Assembly (NCBI GenBank): GCA_018661705.1
Contig: JABJHR010000011.1
Span: forward strand, 124,001 to 188,000
Source: Candidatus Woesearchaeota archaeon
GTDB lineage: Archaea > Nanobdellota > Nanobdellia > Woesearchaeales > DSVV01
Reading direction: 5' to 3'
Length of the DNA: 64,000 nucleotides
Position 1 is the first letter of the stretch. Each line of letters opens with the position of its first letter. The notes under the pieces were generated by a model. That model searched no databases and had not been told where the DNA came from. It saw only the letters and a program-made list of their open reading frames with translations. Position numbers and translations under genes: made by a program. Positions 61,890 through 64,000 of the stretch are shown here, piece after piece.

Positions 61890-62794
61890 AATTATTAAAT
61901 TATGCACTAAGTACTGCAAAACTAGCAGGAGAAGAAGTTATGAAAATAAGGGGAGGAAAAGATCTAGATTCTAGGTTGAAATCAGATGGAACATTAGTAA
62001 CAAAAGCCGATGAAGCATCTGAAGAGATATTTTTAAATTTAGGAAACGTCACAGGCATCCCTGTTTTAACCGAAGAGATGTCTAAAAATAGATACCAACA
62101 GGAAATTTGTAAATACAATGAAGCCGGATTTGCATGGATAGTTGATCCATTAGATGGAACAAAGGAATATGGGAAAGGCCTTGATGAATTTGCAATAAGT
62201 GTAGCATTGGTAAATAGAGAAAAAGTAATATTAGGAGTTGTATATGCACCAGCAAAAAATTGGATGATGTATGCTGTGGAAAACAAGGGTGCATACAAAT
62301 TAGATCTAAAAACTGAAACTGAAACTGAAACAAGAATAAAAACAACAGATTGTACAAACTTAGAAGACATGACTTTGTTAGTTAGTTCAAGTGAATTAAA
62401 CAAAAAAGCATACCCTGATTATGCAAGAAATCTAAAAAGATTAGGTTATTCTGGAAATGATCCAAGGATTAAAGAAATGGGAAGTACAACATTAAAAACA
62501 GCATTAATTGCAGCAGGAGAAGGAGATTATAACTTTACTTTCACATCCTGGGATCAGAAAAAAAATAAAATGAGAAAAACAAAAGAATGGGATATTGCCG
62601 CAACTTCACTCTTAGTTCAAGAAGCTGGTGGAATGATGACTGATTGTAGAGGACTTCCTTTTGTTTTTGGTAAATTTGACCCTGTAAACCAATATGGAAT
62701 ATTTACCTCAAACTCTCAAAAAAACCACCATAATTTATTGCAAAGGGTTGTTCCAAGTGCAAATTATTTGGAAAGAATTAAAGAAGCAATATAA
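61886..62794 (+). CDS. Inositol-monophosphatase / CysQ-type phosphatase
   Basis: 302 residues. Metal-site motifs: GTLVTKADEASEE, EEMS for the Glu, IVDPLDGTKEYGKGLDEFAI near 87 and KEWDIAATSLLVQEAGG near 234. This pattern is closest to the 3'(2'),5'-bisphosphate nucleotidase (CysQ/HAL2) branch, which clears pAp, though inositol-phosphatase activity is possible. Translationally coupled to the cupin gene (4-base overlap) and 12 bases from the histidine phosphatase gene. Confidence 0.85.
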   Translation: MKLLNYALSTAKLAGEEVMKIRGGKDLDSRLKSDGTLVTKADEASEEIFLNLGNVTGIPVLTEEMSKNRYQQEICKYNEAGFAWIVDPLDGTKEYGKGLDEFAISVALVNREKVILGVVYAPAKNWMMYAVENKGAYKLDLKTETETETRIKTTDCTNLEDMTLLVSSSELNKKAYPDYARNLKRLGYSGNDPRIKEMGSTTLKTALIAAGEGDYNFTFTSWDQKKNKMRKTKEWDIAATSLLVQEAGGMMTDCRGLPFVFGKFDPVNQYGIFTSNSQKNHHNLLQRVVPSANYLERIKEAI

Positions 62795-62806
62795 AAAGAG
62801 GAAAAA

Positions 62807-63505
62807 ATGACATTAGAAATTTATCTTGTTAGACACGGTGAAACAGAGTCGAATCTGTTTCATCAAAACAAAATTAGTGGTCAAAGTAATTGGGCAGAGC
62901 TAACTACAAATGGTGTGAATCAAGCAAAAACATTAGGACAAAAGTTCTTAATGGATGATTTATTTTTTGAAGACATATACTGTTCTCCATCCGTAAGAAC
63001 ACAACAAACCACAAGGTACTGTTTGGATGAGATGCATAAAATAGATCAAAGATTAAAATACGACAATAGACTAATGGAACAAGACCAAGGTGATTGGGTT
63101 GGAAAATTAAAATCCAAGATATATTCAAGAGAAGATGTAAAGAAAGGATTAAATCATGACAATTGGAATTTTGTCCCGGGAGACCTAATAAAAGGGGAAA
63201 GCCAAGCAAAAGTTGCAGCAAGAATGTATACCTGGTTAGAAGAGATTATAACAAAACAAAATCACTCAAAAATTCTTGCAGTTTCGCATGGACTAGCAAT
63301 TAGATATTTAATAGCAGAAGTTTTTGATTTAGATAGAAAAACAGCATACAAAATACCAATCGATAATACAAGCATTACAAAAATAACATATAATAATGAG
63401 AAATACATATTAGTAGGAATAAATGATACAAAACACTTAGAAAAATCAAATATAAAAAAAGTAAAAGCAACATTTGATGATTCATCCATTAAATTAAATG
63501 TTTAA
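62807..63505 (+). CDS. Histidine phosphatase (phosphoglycerate-mutase-like)
   Basis: 232 residues. The phosphohistidine motif is LVRHGETESN (His10), with CSPSVRTQQT and the second His in AVSHGLAIRYL. Broad family: phosphatases of sugar phosphates or mutases. An AAGAGG site precedes the ATG. Last gene of the operon cupin - CysQ-like - histidine phosphatase. The exact substrate is unknown. Confidence 0.86.
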   Translation: MTLEIYLVRHGETESNLFHQNKISGQSNWAELTTNGVNQAKTLGQKFLMDDLFFEDIYCSPSVRTQQTTRYCLDEMHKIDQRLKYDNRLMEQDQGDWVGKLKSKIYSREDVKKGLNHDNWNFVPGDLIKGESQAKVAARMYTWLEEIITKQNHSKILAVSHGLAIRYLIAEVFDLDRKTAYKIPIDNTSITKITYNNEKYILVGINDTKHLEKSNIKKVKATFDDSSIKLNV

Positions 63506-63536
63506 ACTAAAAGGGTAGAATTACTTTATTTTCCCT

Positions 63537-63727
63537 AAAACATATCTAAATCCCTTCTTTAATTTTTCTTTAGGCGGTTAATAAGAAACCAAAGAGTGGA
63601 AAAAATCAATTAAAAGTAAAAAAGTTTCTAAAGCTAAGAAGAAAATAGTTAGGAAACTAAAAGTTGTGAAAAAGGAAGTGTTGAAAGAGAAAAAAACCAC
63701 CCAAATTAAAGTTTTTAAGAAAAAAAT
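63537..63727 (+). pseudogene. Relic of the nadC promoter and 5' end
   Basis: Bases from 63537 closely follow 55743-55900: the promoter AACATATCTAAATCCC (TATA now damaged), then GTTAATAAGAAACC, then the stretch TTAAAAGTAAAAAAGTTTCT and GCTAAGAAGAAAATAGTTA. The start ATG has become GCG and one base is lost near 63605, shifting the frame. Only the lysine-rich tail region is present; the catalytic part is gone. Confidence 0.75.
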
Positions 63728-63729
63728 AA

Positions 63730-63823
63730 TTAAAAATTCAAAATCAAAGGTAAGCAAATTCACCATTTACTAGAATACATAAAACATGAAGAATCTATGA
63801 CAAATACCTACCATATTGATTAA
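63730..63823 (+). pseudogene. Relic of the 3' end of the lrp gene
   Basis: AATTCAAAATCAAAG, then GCAAATTCACCATTTACTAG and AAACATGAAGA match 60944-61000 of the Lrp gene with few changes. It still reads QIHHLLEYIKHEE in the original frame and ends in TAA. It directly follows the nadC relic, so two genes 4 kb apart are fused here. Confidence 0.72.
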
Positions 63824-63850
63824 TTGTCGTACAAACCACTACAACATTCA

Positions 63851-64000
63851 CTTATATACTAAAAACGTCTACTAGTGTTTAAGAGGTAATATGCTAATCA
63901 GATTCATTCCGAAAAAAACGTCACAATAACCGAAAAAAACAAGATTAAATCAAAAAAAGTCATCATAATATCATACTCATCAAAAAAGGAAGTGTCTTGC
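63851..64000 (+). other. Possible promoter and start of a gene running off the window
   Basis: CTTATATACT (63851-63860) and AAGAGGTAAT before ATG 63891 look like promoter and ribosome binding site, but that frame stops after 12 codons. The frame two bases over stays open to the window end (reading SEKNVTITEKNKIKSKKVII) without a usual start. Either the start is elsewhere or the gene is frameshifted. No identity. Confidence 0.25.

Noticed and set aside
62082-62403. Minus-strand ORFs inside the CysQ-like gene
   Set aside because: Shadows of a gene with clear metal-binding motifs.

Overview
The window looks like AT-rich archaeal DNA, most likely from a DPANN-type lineage (Woesearchaeota/Pacearchaeota-like); that placement is an inference from gene content, not from a phylogeny. 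The archaeal markers are the Trm1 C-terminus, aEF-1 beta with its usual four-CxxC zinc-ribbon partner, aIF5A with a hypusine site, ribosomal protein eL40, the TrmG10-type tRNA methylase, archaeal NMN adenylyltransferase, an AbrB-PhoU regulator, NurA and an Lrp regulator. Many genes have a TATA-like box about 26-28 bases before the start codon, which suggests leaderless mRNAs. Others carry strong GGTG/GGAGG ribosome binding sites. No tRNA or rRNA gene was found.

Layout. 1-6,240: translation and RNA genes (trm1 end, aef1b and zinc ribbon, rtcA) plus two uncharacterised proteins, one a long coiled coil. 6,348-22,940: a surface-protein region on the minus strand. It holds a 3,286-residue and a 1,083-residue beta-helix-type protein that share modules and a C-terminal anchor, and a 609-residue coiled-coil envelope protein with a 5'-truncated paralogue. 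23,119-30,643: lspA (a bacterial-type gene), zinc-ribbon and coiled-coil proteins, a convergent RHH/PIN pair, a DNA glycosylase, a DUF4346-like protein and membrane proteins. 30,863-37,255: nadM, a PurB-PurA-HAD triple fusion, an EamA transporter and a GH114-like exported protein. 37,438-42,666: aIF5A, eL40, a site-2 protease, a sodium symporter, a winged-helix regulator and TrmG10. 42,667-47,368: three tandem paralogues of an unrecognised beta-rich modular family, each with a near-identical promoter. 47,461-54,462: an HD/HAD/PPDK-N group, then a K+ channel next to a 7TM-DUF835-RCK protein. 54,540-63,505: nurA, nadC with a lysine-rich tail, an APH-like kinase protein, the AbrB-PhoU regulator, an Lrp regulator and a tight cupin/IMPase/histidine-phosphatase operon. 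63,537-63,823: relics of nadC and the lrp gene fused together.

Non-coding structure is unusually rich. Three plus-strand loci (1275, 23640, 39371) share a two-hairpin 5' module. Two of them also share a long arm whose outer stem differs in sequence but stays paired, so this is a candidate new small-RNA family. Two other intergenic regions (16591-16722 and 41189-41316) form long hairpins. A dispersed repeat built from AGTNNTG-like heptamers in inverted arms fills intergenic gaps at about 25.1, 27.8, 30.7 and 54.5 kb.

How the genes may work together: the minus-strand surface genes probably build a disulfide-rich, membrane-anchored cell envelope. The two RCK proteins may form one ion-sensing unit. 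PurB-PurA-HAD puts both steps from IMP to AMP on one chain. The candidates for undescribed biology are the small-RNA family, the three-paralogue family and the triple fusion.
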